Source: Ferruginibacter paludis (GTDB lineage Bacteria > Bacteroidota > Bacteroidia > Chitinophagales > Chitinophagaceae). Taken from it: 64,000 nt of DNA. The DNA lies in NCBI RefSeq assembly GCF_030409685.1, contig NZ_JAUFQJ010000015.1, positions 62,001 to 126,000 of the forward strand, given 5' to 3'. The translations under genes and the position numbers were made by a program. Below the pieces are notes generated by a model. It was not told the origin of the DNA, searched no databases, and saw nothing but the letters and a program-made list of their open reading frames with translations. Below, piece after piece: positions 9,401-15,882 of this stretch (position 1 is its first letter; each line of letters starts with the position of its first letter).

Positions 9401-11031
9401 ATTTCCTCAACTGCTGTAAAACCAGAAGCAACATTCCAGGCAACTGATGCGCCGCTATAGGGAGCGGTGTTTTTATAAATTTTATTTGTTAAGGAGGGGT
9501 TACCAAACAGTGATCCGTAAATGGTATACATGTCGTTGTTGGAAGGATCGATCACGAAGTCAACAATATCCTGCGCCCAGCCGGCACTTCCTGTATAGGG
9601 AATACCGGTTACATTCAATGCACCAATTGCTGTGGATGGCGGAGCAAATACGCCGAAGTTGATATTGGAGTTAGTACCGCCGCCCGCAACTAAAATTTGC
9701 GGGGAGCCATTGTTACAGCTCCACAATATTTTCCAGGCTTCCCTGAAATTGGGATTGGCAGCGGTGATGTAATTATCATACAAACCCGTTGTGCTTACCC
9801 GTATCACCTGGAAACCAGTTGAAGGATTAAAGCCCTGGCCCAGGTAGATATTGCCCGTTGGCTTTTCTACCATCCACCCACCCCAGTAAGTTCCGAAGGT
9901 CCATGACGGAATGGCGAGACTGCCATTAAAAGTCCATTGTAAAACACCGGCTGCATTGAATTTCGCCAGTTGGTGAACGTTGGAATTTCCTCCACCGGTT
10001 ACATACATATTGCCTGTATAATCAAAGTCCACATCTTTTGCTTTGCCGGCGTTTAAGCCAGTAAGATTGGCGGTGGTGGTTACAAAAGGATCTATTACCA
10101 ACGTCTTTGAATTATCATATCCTTCAGGAAAAGAAAAGCTGATTTCATTTTCATTTACTGTAAAACCAGCTATAATTTTTTGAGTAGTATTGTTTTGGTA
10201 AAAGCAAACAGGCGCTGTTTCAATAATGCCATTAATGGGTGATTTGATAACAAGACTGCCATTGTTTTTAAGCCAGGTGCTGGTAACATCGCCGCCGTAC
10301 TTCATCTTTACAGCGCTGAGATTGGCTCCGGGTTTTACAACAAGACTGTACTCAAAGCCCGGCTTTCTGGAGGCAATAAAAGAATAGATTATATCAATGC
10401 CGGGATACAGATCCCGGTAAGTAATTTTTCTAAAGCCCCTGGCTTTTTGCTGTACGCTGCCATAAGTATGATATCCGGGTGCGATATCTTCTGCTATTAT
10501 CTGTGGATTGGGGTTGGCATTCAGCCACTGCATGGTAATTGCTTTATCAATCACTTCCTGCTCTTCAATTTCTTCTTCGGCATGGATTTTTTTATGTTTC
10601 CTGCGTTCCCTGGCTTCCTCCTTTTCTCTTTCCAGTTCAGACGGGCCTTCCAGCTTTCTTTGTAAATAAATAAGCCCCTTTGTTGTAAATAATACCGGCA
10701 TACCCCATCCTTCGTAACCATATTTTATTGTGCCCATTTGCTGGTGCTGATTCATTGTTTCACCGTACTGACCCACGTTTTCTATAAAGGCCAGCCGGGA
10801 TCCAAACAGGTCGTCGTTATTGGTAGTGACGCATTTCAATAAAGCAGTAGTATTTAAGCGCCCGTTATTTTTTTTATCATCAGGCAATTGCTGGGAATAA
10901 AGAGCTGCAGCATTCAATAGCAGGATTAGCAATAAAGCAGCCCCTGGATAAAGGTTTAAATAATTAAATTTTGTTTTTAAAAAATCAACCATGTGGGTTT
11001 TATTAGTTAGTTGGTAACATGGTTTTTTCAC
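475..11031 (-). CDS. Giant SprB-repeat, T9SS type B-sorted adhesin-like protein (3518 aa)
   Basis: Very large secreted cell-surface protein. In order: hydrophobic signal segment about residues 22-46 ending ALYSQQ; a DUF7948-like domain about 70-330 that opens FIENVGQYG; a beta-propeller-like region about 335-745; 16 SprB-type repeats about 762-2017 (core YSINGxxFQxxNxFxxL...YTVxVKDANGC, roughly 76 residues each); five 66-residue Ig-like modules about 2018-2347; an FN3-like stretch and a further Ig-like stretch; two more 66-residue modules; seven more SprB repeats about 2665-3195; three PKD-like domains; and a C-terminal T9SS type B sorting domain starting VPNAFTPNNDAKNDVF. SprB-like proteins are exported by T9SS and act in gliding or adhesion in Flavobacterium; that role here is inference. 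No frameshift interrupts 10.5 kb. The first Met of the frame is used; an alternative Met is at residue 14. T9SS machinery must lie elsewhere. Confidence 0.93.
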   Translation of the reverse strand: MKKPCYQLTNKTHMVDFLKTKFNYLNLYPGAALLLILLLNAAALYSQQLPDDKKNNGRLNTTALLKCVTTNNDDLFGSRLAFIENVGQYGETMNQHQQMGTIKYGYEGWGMPVLFTTKGLIYLQRKLEGPSELEREKEEARERRKHKKIHAEEEIEEQEVIDKAITMQWLNANPNPQIIAEDIAPGYHTYGSVQQKARGFRKITYRDLYPGIDIIYSFIASRKPGFEYSLVVKPGANLSAVKMKYGGDVTSTWLKNNGSLVIKSPINGIIETAPVCFYQNNTTQKIIAGFTVNENEISFSFPEGYDNSKTLVIDPFVTTTANLTGLNAGKAKDVDFDYTGNMYVTGGGNSNVHQLAKFNAAGVLQWTFNGSLAIPSWTFGTYWGGWMVEKPTGNIYLGQGFNPSTGFQVIRVSTTGLYDNYITAANPNFREAWKILWSCNNGSPQILVAGGGTNSNINFGVFAPPSTAIGALNVTGIPYTGSAGWAQDIVDFVIDPSNNDMYTIYGSLFGNPSLTNKIYKNTAPYSGASVAWNVASGFTAVEEIANRPYLLGGQIDNSANIFAINSAYLFYWDGKNLKAFDKATGNGVGTPLITANTTLMQGGIVADACNNIFVGDGNGVIKVYKFNGAVFDDAGAPDIAIPGFNGKAVYDLAYDESKKILYASGDGFVASFDIAAYCPSTRYSLNVSPNCLTASASVIVSPAPPAGSTVTYVLSAGGTQIASNTTGLFTALNPNITYTVVATINQACSGSQASTAFIFPGAVIAVTQTNTTCGNSTGVIVATGSGATAPYTYSIDGSTFNASGNFTALAAGVYTITVKDASGCKSTRTVTLLNSNGPVLAYTSANADCGSNNGNVTANVTGGTPPYQYSINGTTYQSSNFFTGLVGGTYTLTVKDATGCTNAAVITITSSPSPLITAIPAAATCGTANGTITAFGSSGTPPLQYSINGNIFQAGNVFSNCTPGAYTVTVKDANGCMQSTTVNIANSPAPTVTAVATAAACANINGTVTATAAGGIAPLQYSINGITFQPGNIFTGLAAGTYTVTVKDNTGCTNITTVTVTSTSGPTVTATSTVSACNINNGTITATPAGGTAPYLYSIDRITFQAGNVFTGVGGGNYAVYVKDAAGCISTAIIVVGNTAGATVNAATTATACNSNTGTITTTATGGTAPLQYSLDDITYQAGNVYTGLATGSYTVYVKDANGCIKTTTVDVANLSGLSLKASSVSSSCSSSNGTINATAKGGVPPLQYSINGTVYQSSTIFTGVAPGIYTVYVKDANSCVVTSKVTVTSASGLLLTVSVEQNATCGSANGVARANGSGGVAPLTYNIDGGAFQPHGVFINVAPGTHNIIAKDATGCSIAGTVTVTDNGTGTAPTDVTFTIRDALDCTGGLGRIKNIKGLPNGGGEGGGGGGGGGGGGGTSYEFSLDGGAFTSANQFKDVPAGVHTVTARLAGSTCTVTRIAIVGKAAPATATATSTAAACNTTSGSITVTGVGVNTPYHASIDNGVTYQTFAATFTFGSLAPGTYPVIIADDADFTTGPPDIPGACLNTIFVSVPSTNGAGINTSQTNATCNASNGNITVNGNGGVAPYSYNINGGAYFTSGVFNNLAPGNYAVGVKDATGCTNGVMVTLAGLPGPVITANVISTSCNTNNGTITVAATGGVAPLQYSINGTSFQNSNVFTGLAPGNYTVYAADANKCYGTLDITIANTPMPKATAYTIAATCKNNDGTIVAEGLLGEVPYTFSIDGTVYQSSNTFSDLPATFYTVYIKDARGCITTTGVSVANTIAPVISATTITPSSCGNPTGSVTITAGGGTAPLQYSIDEVNFQTSTVFTGLLPKEYTITVKDANGCLTTKIVLVSNTNGPQTLTAAITNEACGLGNGSIIATATGGTAPLQFSINGSTYQAETTFNGIAAGVYTLSVKDANGCIKTLPVPIINLPAPGLILTTSPASCGLNDGTITAEATGGTGVPGYSKDGVTFQTSNVFLGLAAGAYTITVKDTRNCTATANITVATIESTVTPTFAPVSPICSGALLSPLPTTSLNGITGSWSPALNNSTTTIYTFTPSAGQCASSVSLTITVNPALVPTFNSLASICAGTALAPLPTTSLNAITGTWSPTLNNTATTVYTFTPTAGQCASPAALTVTVNPAVTPTFNAVGPICSGSALSPLPITSLNGITGSWSPALNNTTTTIYTFTPAAGQCAAPATLTITVNPAVIPTFSAVAPICSGAALSPLPTTSLNGINGSWSPALNNAFTTTYTFTPAAGQCAAASSLTITVNPAIIPVFNLVTPICAGSTLSPLPTTSLNGITGTWTPALNNVSTTTYTFKPTAGQCAKTTTLTIFVTPVETATVNCGISTVSSTTFTWAAVNGATGYAVSYKVNAGTSVNVGAIGNVLSYSVTGLSAGGNVTITVTPTGNGASCFASTTATCTAVSCIPPTAKISYSTPFCLDELNPQPVTLTGTGTFATGSYTAPTGLSLNGSTGSIIPSGSTPGTYIVTYTVPASGGCTGVIATTSVTITSLIVPTFNAVAAVCKGASLAALPATSLNGITGNWSPVLNNSATTTYTFTPTAGQCASKATLTIAVNSAIIPTFAPVAAVCAGTPLSPLPTTSLEGITGSWAPALDNSATTTYTFTPAAGQCASTATLTITVNALPAAPTVTVTQPTCNVATGTIAVTSATTGLVFSLDGGIFTTYPSGGYTRVGAGAHLLTAQNTTGCSSVATSVIVTAGPVPISAIASVVTNATCGKSNGSITLGTITGGIVPYTYSLDGSPFSTLLNYVNLAAGSHTLIVQDVNLCSFSTSITIGNTNGPVVTATTTKASCGNANGNIAATGSGGIAPLQYSIDGINFQTSNIFNALAANNYIVYVKDANGCSNTTTVTIAGTNGPSITATATTANCGNANGIINAAVTGGTPPFKYSIDGTNFQANNIFNSLAANNYTITVKDVNGCTSTATVIVANTNAPGISAIATAATCGKTNGSITATASGGTAPYGYAIDGINFQQGNTFSGLIAASYTITIKDKNGCIATSTVSVSSIAGATVTATSTTATCNTANGSITAVGTGGTRPYLYSIDGNNYQENNVFANLGASTYTISIKDANACINTVQVTVNSSGPSLTAAAGAASCTNNDGSITITASGASTPLYSIDGTNYQNSNIFTNLATGNYTAYVKDAGSCIATRNINVPLKNTLQLNAGADITICEGDSTKLNAVSNGVSFTWSPTSSISDNAFLQPMVSPVTTTTYTIKATTGVCTKTDEVEVIVNKAPIADAGKDTVTCFGKNITLHATGGTVYQWTPGVFLSGTAIANPVVIKPTHSQQYVLTVSGTNGCRSLKADTVLVTVTPPATIFAGNDTSIAINQPLQLDAVDTNNFGFSNYQWSPSFGLNNLFIKNPIAIIDRDVTYIVTATTAAGCTAKDDIRVRVYQGPEIYVPNAFTPNNDAKNDVFKPILIGIKELKYFAVFSRWGQLVFKTSEANKGWDGTLNGIRQNPGAFVWTVEGVDFNGHAISKKGTVVLVR
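3990..4980 (-). repeat. Five tandem 198-bp units encoding 66-residue Ig-like modules
   Basis: Inside the giant adhesin, five consecutive units share PICSGxxLSPLPTTSLNGI, then SWSPALNN, YTFTPxAGQCA and LTITVNP. The spacing is exactly 66 codons, so similar DNA recurs every 198 bp. Two more copies lie at about 3060-3460, separated by an FN3-like stretch. The close similarity suggests recent duplication or gene conversion. Confidence 0.85.
6775..6825 (-). repeat. Poly-glycine codon tract in a SprB-like repeat
   Basis: Residues 1403-1419 of the giant adhesin are three Gly, one Glu, then thirteen consecutive Gly encoded by mixed GGN codons. The tract sits inside a deviant SprB-like repeat that is otherwise recognisable (FSLDGGAF, VTARL). 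It is probably a flexible insertion. Its short-repeat DNA could change length by slippage. Confidence 0.9.
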
Positions 11032-11386
11032 AGATAACTAAATCAATAGCACAAGCAGCACACTTGTAGCTAGGGTTGGTAAGCGCCGGTTAGCAAAATG
11101 TAACCGGCATTTTTAAATTTTTCATTAACAGCCTCAATAAAATTGCTATGTCAGCCTGTCTAAAACAGAATCGGATAAAATCTGTAGAAGGAAGCTTCGG
11201 TTGACTGACAGTATTGCTGAAGAGATTAGCCAGAAAAAGATTTAACGGGTAGAAGAATTACTATTAAAGCGAAATACTGTAAATACTGATATTTATCAGG
11301 ATTAGTAATTATACTAATGTTGTAGTTTTATACATGTTACCGGACCTCTGTTAAACAAATCTTCCTCAATTATCAATTTTAATTCA
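11032..11386. other. Divergent intergenic region between adhesin and histidine kinase genes
   Basis: This 355-bp gap lies between two divergent genes and should hold both promoters. The only clear structure is the hairpin at 11085-11108. I could not find a TTG-N19-21-TAnnTTTG promoter with both boxes intact, nor an ORF or RNA gene I recognise. Confidence 0.6.
11085..11122 (+). terminator. Terminator-like hairpin on the + strand without an upstream gene
   Basis: A perfect 8-bp stem (GCCGGTTA at 11085-11092 with TAACCGGC at 11101-11108) is followed by ATTTTTAAATTTTT on the + strand. No + strand gene precedes it. On the - strand the same hairpin lies in the presumed 5' leader of the giant adhesin, 54-77 nt before its start codon, without a T tract. 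Confidence 0.5.
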
Positions 11387-12949
11387 ATGAATCACTTCGG
11401 AAAGGCGGAGGATTTTCTTCCTTACGATTCGCTGCTTAAGCTGGCTTTTGAAAGTAAGGTAGCAGCAACTGTTGTTTCTCTAACCAGCGGTAAAATTGTA
11501 ACTGCAAACACCGCAGCAAAAATATTATTTGGTTATAGTGAAGTAGAATTCGGTTCGCTTATGATAGCTGATCTGCTGGCACCAGGCTGTGGCAGCAATT
11601 TGATATCCGGTGAGGTCAAATACGGAAGTCCTATAGAAACACTGCCTTTCATCCGCAAAAACGGCGAACTTTTTAATGGTAAAACCTCAGCACAAATTTT
11701 AGCAGGCAATAATGGTACTGACTATGTATACATCAGTCTCATTGAAATTAATCAACAGCAACTTGTTGATGCTCCGGTTAAACTTGCAAGTGTATCGCAG
11801 GATGGTTGGAAACAATTCAAAAATTTGATTGAAAATCTTCCCGTAGGTGTTTTAAAACAAGCTCCTGATGCATCCATCCTTATTTCAAATAATGCAGCTT
11901 TGGAACTGTTGGGATTAACAGAAGAACAGTTGTTGGGCAAAACATCCTTCGATCCTGACTGGAATGTTATTCATGAAGATGGTTCACCGTTTCCCGGTCA
12001 TACTCACCCCGTGCCAGCAACTATTGCCTCCGGTAAATCTGTTAAAGATATTATCATGGGTGTCTACCGGCCTTTAAAAAAAGACAGGGTTTGGTTGTTG
12101 GTAAATGCAGAACCGGAATTTGATGCCACAGGCAAGTTGGATCATGTGATATGTACGTTCGATAATTTCACGGAACAGATAATTACCCGCAGAAAATTAA
12201 AAGAAAATGAAGCGCATTTAATTGCACTCAATGCCAGTTTGGAAGCGAAAACCGCTGCTTTAATCAATAAAAATGCCGAGCTGGAAAGCTTTGCCTATGT
12301 GGCCTCGCACGACTTACAGGAACCACTGCGCATGGTAAGCGGCTTCATTAAATTATTTGAAAAAAAGTACGAAAATATTGTTGACGAAACCGGAAAAAAA
12401 TATATCCAGTTTGCTGTAGATGGGGCGGAGCGGATGAAAACGCTGATCAATAATCTTTTAAAATATGCGCTGATTGCAAAAGAGCCGGAAACGGTGACCG
12501 ATGTGGACATGAACGTTGTAGTAAAAGAAGTGCTATATACATTCATCAGCGACGGCAATCAAACAGAAAGAGAAATTGATGTTGAAAAATTGCCGGTTAT
12601 ACGAGCTGGAAAAAACGACATGCTGCAACTGATGCAAAACTTAATTGGCAATGCATTAAAATATGCAAGCGATGAAAGACAGGTCATCAGGATATCAGGG
12701 ACTGAAACGGCAACCGAAACTACCATCAGTGTACAAGACAACGGGATTGGCATAGATCCCAAAGATTCAGAAAGAATTTTTATCATGTTCCAGCGGCTGG
12801 TTACACAGGATAAGTTCACCGGAACAGGTATTGGCCTGGCTACCTGTAAAAAAATTGTTGAATTGTATGGAGGTAAAATCAGGGTAGAATCTGAATTGGG
12901 CAAAGGTGCCAATTTTACATTTTCCATTCCTAAAAAGCAGGCTGTTTAG
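11387..12949 (+). CDS. Soluble PAS-domain sensor histidine kinase (520 aa)
   Basis: Cytoplasmic sensor kinase with no predicted membrane segment. A PAS-like domain spans about residues 15-110 and a second about 145-270 (NLIENLPVGVLKQAP..NNAALELLGLTEEQLLG). A short coiled linker leads to a HisKA domain with phospho-acceptor H308 in SHDLQEPLR. The HATPase_c domain follows, with N-box LIGNALKYA near 419-427, G1 DNGIGID near 451, and GTGIGLATCKKIVE near 482. The HDLQEPLR H-box resembles the phytochrome-like/PAS kinase group. There is no receiver domain and no response regulator gene beside it, so the partner is encoded elsewhere and the signal is unknown. The downstream nhaD gene converges and ends only 10 bp away, so the two are not co-transcribed. 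Confidence 0.92.
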   Translation: MNHFGKAEDFLPYDSLLKLAFESKVAATVVSLTSGKIVTANTAAKILFGYSEVEFGSLMIADLLAPGCGSNLISGEVKYGSPIETLPFIRKNGELFNGKTSAQILAGNNGTDYVYISLIEINQQQLVDAPVKLASVSQDGWKQFKNLIENLPVGVLKQAPDASILISNNAALELLGLTEEQLLGKTSFDPDWNVIHEDGSPFPGHTHPVPATIASGKSVKDIIMGVYRPLKKDRVWLLVNAEPEFDATGKLDHVICTFDNFTEQIITRRKLKENEAHLIALNASLEAKTAALINKNAELESFAYVASHDLQEPLRMVSGFIKLFEKKYENIVDETGKKYIQFAVDGAERMKTLINNLLKYALIAKEPETVTDVDMNVVVKEVLYTFISDGNQTEREIDVEKLPVIRAGKNDMLQLMQNLIGNALKYASDERQVIRISGTETATETTISVQDNGIGIDPKDSERIFIMFQRLVTQDKFTGTGIGLATCKKIVELYGGKIRVESELGKGANFTFSIPKKQAV

Positions 12950-12959
12950 CGGTTGATTT

Positions 12960-14231
12960 TCAAAACTCCAATTGCAAAAGAAATACTCCAATACCGGCAG
13001 CAAATCCAATCAACGCCAGCCAGCTTATTTTTTTCAGGTACCAGATAAAATCAATATTTTCAATTCCCATTACGGCCACGCCTGCGGCAGAACCGATGAT
13101 AATGGCACTGCCACCTGTTCCTGTCGTGAGCGCAAGAAATTCCCAAAAAGGATGGTCAGTTGGATAGGTTGATAAATCATACATGCCCTGCGATGCAGCC
13201 ACCAGCGGAACATTGTCCACCAGTGCTGATAACAACCCCAGTGTTGTACCGATTAAATAATCATTTTTTAGCGTGTGGCTTAAGGCGCCCGCCAGTTCTT
13301 TTAATAATCCAAAAGATTGTAAAGCTGCCACAGCCAGCAGAATGCCGAGGAAGAACAACACACTGGGCGTATCCACTTTTTGTAACGCTTTTGTTACGGT
13401 ATATTTTTCTGCCAGTTCCGGCTCTTTACCTTTGTGAATAAAGGAGGTAATCAACCACATCAAACCCAGCGCCAGCAACATTCCCATAAAAGGTGGTAAA
13501 TGTGTAAGTGTTTTAAAAGCCGGTACAAAAACTAAAAATCCAATGCCGGCAAAAAGAATAACCTGACCCTCTTTTTTTTCCTTTTCAGTTGTCGCAGGCA
13601 ATAAAATAGTATCCAGTTTTTTTCCTTTGAAACGGGCCGCAATAATCAACGAAGGAAAAATACACACGGCTATGCCGGGCAATATCAGTTGCTTCATAAT
13701 GTTGAGCGCTGTTATTTGACCGCCAATCCACAGCATGGTAGTAGTAACATCTCCCAAAGGCGACCATGCGCCGCCGGCATTGGCTGCTATAACAATCATT
13801 CCGCAAAACCATAATTTATCTTCTTTATCGCTCAGGATTTTTGAACACAAAGAAGCCATCACAATTGCCGTAGTTAAATTATCAAGTAAGGAAGAAAGAA
13901 AAAATGTAATGGCTGTTACAATTAGTAGCAGGCTACTTTTGCTGCTGGTAGTTATTTTTTCGGTGATGATATCAAAGCCATTATGCGAGTCAATCAATTC
14001 CACAATCGTCATGGCACCTAATAAAAAAAATAAGATAGACGCGATTTCGCCCAGGTGGTGCAATAACTGTTCGCTTACCTGTTGTGGTGCATCGCTTTGT
14101 ACAATGTAGATTGTCCAGCAAAGCACGCCCGTTATTAAAGCACTGGCGGCTTTATTCAGTTTTATCACATGCTCAAATGCGATGGCAATGTATCCCAGTA
14201 TAAATACGGTAATAAGTAACAGTGCAATCAT
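12960..14231 (-). CDS. nhaD: NhaD-type Na+/H+ antiporter (423 aa)
   Basis: Inner-membrane antiporter expected to exchange Na+ or Li+ for protons. The protein is almost entirely hydrophobic segments, beginning MIALLLITVFILGYIAIAFE, the N-terminal pattern of the NhaD/ArsB ion transporter superfamily. Diagnostic stretches are LLDNLTTAIVMASLC, VIAANAGGAWSPLGDVTTTMLWIGG and the second-half counterpart LSALVDNVPLVAASQGMYDL, followed by TGTGGSAIIIGSAAGVAVMG. The two LDN/VDN-containing inverted-repeat signatures and the length near 420 residues fit NhaD. It stands alone: purT lies 201 bp downstream on the same strand and the kinase converges with it. Confidence 0.93.
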   Translation of the reverse strand: MIALLLITVFILGYIAIAFEHVIKLNKAASALITGVLCWTIYIVQSDAPQQVSEQLLHHLGEIASILFFLLGAMTIVELIDSHNGFDIITEKITTSSKSSLLLIVTAITFFLSSLLDNLTTAIVMASLCSKILSDKEDKLWFCGMIVIAANAGGAWSPLGDVTTTMLWIGGQITALNIMKQLILPGIAVCIFPSLIIAARFKGKKLDTILLPATTEKEKKEGQVILFAGIGFLVFVPAFKTLTHLPPFMGMLLALGLMWLITSFIHKGKEPELAEKYTVTKALQKVDTPSVLFFLGILLAVAALQSFGLLKELAGALSHTLKNDYLIGTTLGLLSALVDNVPLVAASQGMYDLSTYPTDHPFWEFLALTTGTGGSAIIIGSAAGVAVMGIENIDFIWYLKKISWLALIGFAAGIGVFLLQLEF

Positions 14232-14432
14232 AATTTTTTTGAGCTTGAGCTTTATAAATGTTAAAACAGTATTTAATTTTTAGCCAGTCATTGTATTATG
14301 CAAAACAGGCAACAATTATTTTTACTTTCTTCCTGCTACTATAAGGATGTGTTTTTCTGGTTCGCCTCTTGAGCATTACTGAATATTGAGACGCAGGACA
14401 AAAGTGATTGATTGCAAATGAAAGAAACAGCG

Positions 14433-15596
14433 TTATTCTATGATAATACAATCGGCTGCGGCTTTCGCTTTTTTACGGAGCTCATTTATATCTGAATCCG
14501 GTTCACCATACGCCAGGGCAACGGCCATTCTGCGGTAAGGGCGGGTGGTTGGCTTACCAAAAATGCGTATATCTGTGCCATCCAGTTGCAGAGCTTTCTC
14601 CATTCCGGAAATGGTAAAACTGGCAGCAGCTTTATTGGCCAGTACCACGGCGCTTGCCCCGGCCCGTTCCAGTAGTATAGAAGGAATTGGTAAGCCCAGT
14701 ATAGCTCTTGCGTGTAATTCAAACTGCGATAAATTTTGTGTGCCTGCCAGTGTAACCATGCCGGTATCATGTGGCCGCGGACTTAGTTCAGAAAAATATA
14801 CACCTTTATCTGTAAGAAAAAATTCAACTCCCCAAATGCCGGCGCCCGTTAATGCAGCGGTAACTTTTTTGGCCATGTCGCAGGCATCGGTATAATCTTT
14901 TTCGCTGATGGCAACCGGTTGCCAGCTTTCCTGGTAATCGCCCCGTTCCTGCCGGTGCCCTATCGGCGGACAAAATAAGGTAACTCCATTTTTTTGGGTA
15001 ACGGTTAGCAAAGTAATTTCGGTGTGAAACAAAATAAATTCCTCAATAATTACTTCCTGTACATCGCCTCTTGAATTGGTAATGGCATAGTCCCAAACCT
15101 GTTGCTGATCTTCCGGGTTTTTTAAAACAGATTGTCCCTTGCCGCTTGAAGACATCAGGGGTTTTACAACACATGGCAGCCCGATTACCTGTACGGCTTT
15201 TGTAAATTCAGCGAAGCTGGTTGCATAAAAATAGGCGGCTGTTTTCAACCCCAGGTCTTTACTTGCCAAATCACGAATCAGCTTCCGGTTCATGGTAAAG
15301 TTGGCTGCCCTTGCGCTGGGCACAACTTGTATCTGCTGCTGTTCGTAGGTATATAAACGTTCTGTACGGATGGCTTCAATTTCCGGCACAATTAAGTGGG
15401 GCTGATGCTTGGCCACAACTGCATCCAGTTGCGTTCCGTCCAGCATATCTGCTACTTCATAATCATCTGCTACCTGCATGGCAGGCGCACCGGCGTAGCT
15501 GTCAACTGCAATAACGGTTTGGCCCAGGCGCTTTAATGCAATCACCAGTTCTTTACCCAATTCGCCACTTCCGAGCAGTAGTATTTTTTTATGCAT
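14433..15596 (-). CDS. purT: Formate-dependent GAR transformylase PurT (387 aa)
   Basis: Cytosolic purine-synthesis enzyme that uses formate and ATP to formylate glycinamide ribonucleotide, an alternative to folate-dependent PurN. ATP-grasp architecture: N-terminal Rossmann-like part (KKILLLGSGELGKELVIALK), central ATP-grasp with VVKPLMSSSGKGQS and IIEEFILFHTEITLLTV, then the catalytic GAGIWGVEFFL and FSELSPRPHDTGMVTL. PurT is normally about 390 residues, so I start at the ATG at 15596-15594 (MHKKILLLG). The reading frame stays open another 73 codons to 15815, but that part has no similarity to PurT that I recognise. No other pur gene is nearby. Confidence 0.95.
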   Translation of the reverse strand: MHKKILLLGSGELGKELVIALKRLGQTVIAVDSYAGAPAMQVADDYEVADMLDGTQLDAVVAKHQPHLIVPEIEAIRTERLYTYEQQQIQVVPSARAANFTMNRKLIRDLASKDLGLKTAAYFYATSFAEFTKAVQVIGLPCVVKPLMSSSGKGQSVLKNPEDQQQVWDYAITNSRGDVQEVIIEEFILFHTEITLLTVTQKNGVTLFCPPIGHRQERGDYQESWQPVAISEKDYTDACDMAKKVTAALTGAGIWGVEFFLTDKGVYFSELSPRPHDTGMVTLAGTQNLSQFELHARAILGLPIPSILLERAGASAVVLANKAAASFTISGMEKALQLDGTDIRIFGKPTTRPYRRMAVALAYGEPDSDINELRKKAKAAADCIIIE

Positions 15597-15882
15597 GCCG
15601 CAATATAAATTATTTGATGAATAAAGTTTAAAGAGAGGATTTTTTAATGGTGTGAGAAAGCGGGCTGCATTTTTAAAGTAAATTTTTACTTTGCCGGGAT
15701 AAACTGGTAAACTGATACTGCCTGGCAAAGTGCAAGTTTGTTCATCAGGTACGTTGAGCGTATAGCAATACTGACCATTGTAACCAATAACGGTCAAAAG
15801 CGTAGAATTGGTCATTAAAATTTAAGTAAATGGTTCGTACATTTAAACTCCAATACAAACAACTAACACTTAATAATTTCTC

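Noticed and set aside
895..9662. Many + strand open frames of 60-140 codons inside the giant adhesin gene, including regularly spaced ones at 4061, 4259 and 4457
   Set aside because: They are antisense shadows of the repeat-rich gene; their 198-bp spacing follows the protein repeat and they show no independent domain or start signal.
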